From an uncultured Clostridia bacterium (GTDB lineage: Bacteria; Bacillota; Clostridia; Lachnospirales; Lachnospiraceae), in assembly GCA_946623485.1 (NCBI GenBank), contig CAMORF010000022.1, forward strand, positions 1 through 13,699: a stretch of DNA of 13,699 bases, read 5' to 3'. The notes under the pieces were generated by a model that was not told the origin of the DNA, did no database searches, and saw only the letters and a program-made list of their open reading frames with translations. Within the stretch, counting starts at the first letter, position 1, and every line of letters starts with the position of its first letter. Of this stretch, positions 12,751 to 13,699 are shown in pieces. The translations under genes and the position numbers were made by a program.

Positions 12751-13699
12751 TCAGATGGAATGTGGTTTCGTCTTATGCCCTTTCGTCTTATGCTTTCTAT
12801 GATGGATCCAGAAGATCAGCAACACAGCCGCCGCGCCTGCGGCTGCGCATACGGCGGCAATCCGCCCTCTCATGTCCTTATTCTGCCGCAATGTTTCGTA
12901 ATAGGCAAATGATCCCCCGTTGGGAATTGCAAATACAATGTAGCTTCCATCCCTCTGATAATCCGTTTCCTGAAGCGCTCCGCCATCTGCCCCGGTAAAC
13001 AGCCTTCCTCCGGCGGGCAGCTTTGCCCGCACAGTGAGATCCTCCTCATAATCATTTACCGATAAAGTTCTGGCATCAATCAGCGGTCCTGTCAGCTTGT
13101 CTGTAATCACCTTCTCGATCCTGGCTTTTGCGCGCGAAAGCTTTCCTCCGGCCGCTTCTGTCTCCGTTTCTTCGGGCAGCGGATCAGCTGCCCCTTCTCC
13201 ATGGATCCCTATTTCCAGCAGATCGGCGAAGGACTCCGTAGAAACCGGGCTTTCCGGGAGGGTGTATCTGCTGACAGACAATTCCTGCCCTTCGTAAAAG
13301 ACCCCTTCCGCCAGATAGTCCGGTACATCTCCGCCAGACGACAGGGTCGTCGTTGCCCTGTGGTAAGAGCCGGTCACGGTCTGGCTGCTGAAAATATGCT
13401 CCCTGTCAAAATCATCCCACACCCAATAATCTGTCCCCCGGTTTGGAACCTCAGGGAGTTTCTCCAGGCTGCCCCCAAACGGGACCTGTTCCGTTTGAAA
13501 AACTTCATCTTCTACAAGAAATGTGACTGTGCAGCTGCTCCCCATCGCCTGAGGCAGAAATGTCACTGCAGATACTTCTGACTGCGCGGGTGCAGCCGCT
13601 GTACCTGTTTGCGTGGCAGCTGCAGTCGATGTATCTGTTTGCGCGGCAGCTGCAGTCGATGTATCTGTTTGCGCGGCAGCTGCAGTCGATGTATCTGTT
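12751..13699 (-). CDS. Surface protein with Ala/Thr-rich repeats and C-terminal membrane anchor (partial)
   Basis: The gene runs off the right edge: the frame is open to 13699 with no stop, and the first in-frame start inside the window (GTG 13566) is not credible. The visible 315 codons begin with decapeptide repeats (TDTSTAAAAQ, 30 nt each). At about 13357-13536 follows a domain resembling the Listeria-Bacteroides Flg_new/InlB B-repeat (VTFLVED, then VPFGGSLEKLPEVP, then TVTGSYHR). A mixed region of about 160 residues leads to one hydrophobic helix (about 12799-12867) and a Lys/His-rich tail (RKHKTKGHKTKPHSI). The order fits an extracellular protein held by a C-terminal anchor, with the tail in the cytoplasm. 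An N-terminal signal peptide would be outside the window. There is no LPXTG motif. Function is unknown; adhesion is only a guess. Confidence 0.75.
   Translation of the reverse strand, partial: TDTSTAAAAQTDTSTAAAAQTDTSTAAATQTGTAAAPAQSEVSAVTFLPQAMGSSCTVTFLVEDEVFQTEQVPFGGSLEKLPEVPNRGTDYWVWDDFDREHIFSSQTVTGSYHRATTTLSSGGDVPDYLAEGVFYEGQELSVSRYTLPESPVSTESFADLLEIGIHGEGAADPLPEETETEAAGGKLSRAKARIEKVITDKLTGPLIDARTLSVNDYEEDLTVRAKLPAGGRLFTGADGGALQETDYQRDGSYIVFAIPNGGSFAYYETLRQNKDMRGRIAAVCAAAGAAAVLLIFWIHHRKHKTKGHKTKPHSI
13591..13699 (-). repeat. Perfect 30-nt coding repeats at the window edge
   Basis: Units 13621-13650 and 13651-13680 are identical, 13681-13699 starts another identical one, and 13591-13620 is a decayed copy. 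Each encodes a decapeptide of the type TDTSTAAAAQ. The array continues out of the window, so its copy number is not visible. Confidence 0.92.

Overview
The window looks like chromosome from a Gram-positive anaerobe of the class Clostridia, most likely Lachnospiraceae. This is an inference from protein style, not from a marker gene. The signs are a rubrerythrin, a paired half-size chromate transporter, a COG1313-type activase-like radical SAM protein, a Big_2/SGNH surface protein, a clostridial-style YdcF protein, AGGAGG-type ribosome sites and a moderate GC content. I see no rRNA, tRNA, CRISPR array, transposase or phage gene.

Layout. At 125-1252 (-) lies a PflA/PflX-like radical SAM gene with an unusual repetitive insert. 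Upstream of it is a 556-nt gap holding a REPIN-like inverted pair and two consecutive promoter-structure-terminator units on the minus strand, which I read as candidate small RNAs. From 6195 down to 1809 (-) run glgA, ilvB, ilvN and yfbR. ilvB, ilvN and yfbR are tightly packed and surely one operon, and a strong terminator at 1547-1573 lies beyond. Divergent from glgA is a two-gene chromate transporter operon (6577-7715, +) ending in a probably bidirectional terminator. Facing it are a DivIVA-like coiled-coil gene (7944-9056, -) and a rubrerythrin gene (9359-9907, -) whose promoter has a perfect inverted repeat between -35 and -10. A secreted or membrane-anchored Big_2/SGNH-like gene (10406-11659, +) converges on a YdcF/DUF218 membrane protein (11860-12606, -) at a 20-bp-arm bidirectional terminator. 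The right edge cuts a surface protein (12751 to beyond 13699, -) inside a perfect 30-nt coding repeat.

How the genes fit together. The minus-strand cluster joins glycogen synthesis (GlgA), the first step of branched-chain amino acid synthesis (IlvBN) and a dNMP phosphatase (YfbR). Only the last three share a clear operon. The rubrerythrin fits anaerobic peroxide defence. The right third is envelope-related.

The most unusual material is non-coding. (1) Two adjacent candidate small RNAs (about 1546-1638 and 1378-1446) are complementary over 11 of 12 nt. (2) A two-arm 29-nt REPIN-like element sits just upstream of the radical SAM start. (3) Short tandem arrays, each with a different unit, lie immediately behind several stop codons and in one case run into the last codons of glgA. 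Among proteins, the acetolactate synthase and the SGNH-like domain both depart from their families at key active-site positions.
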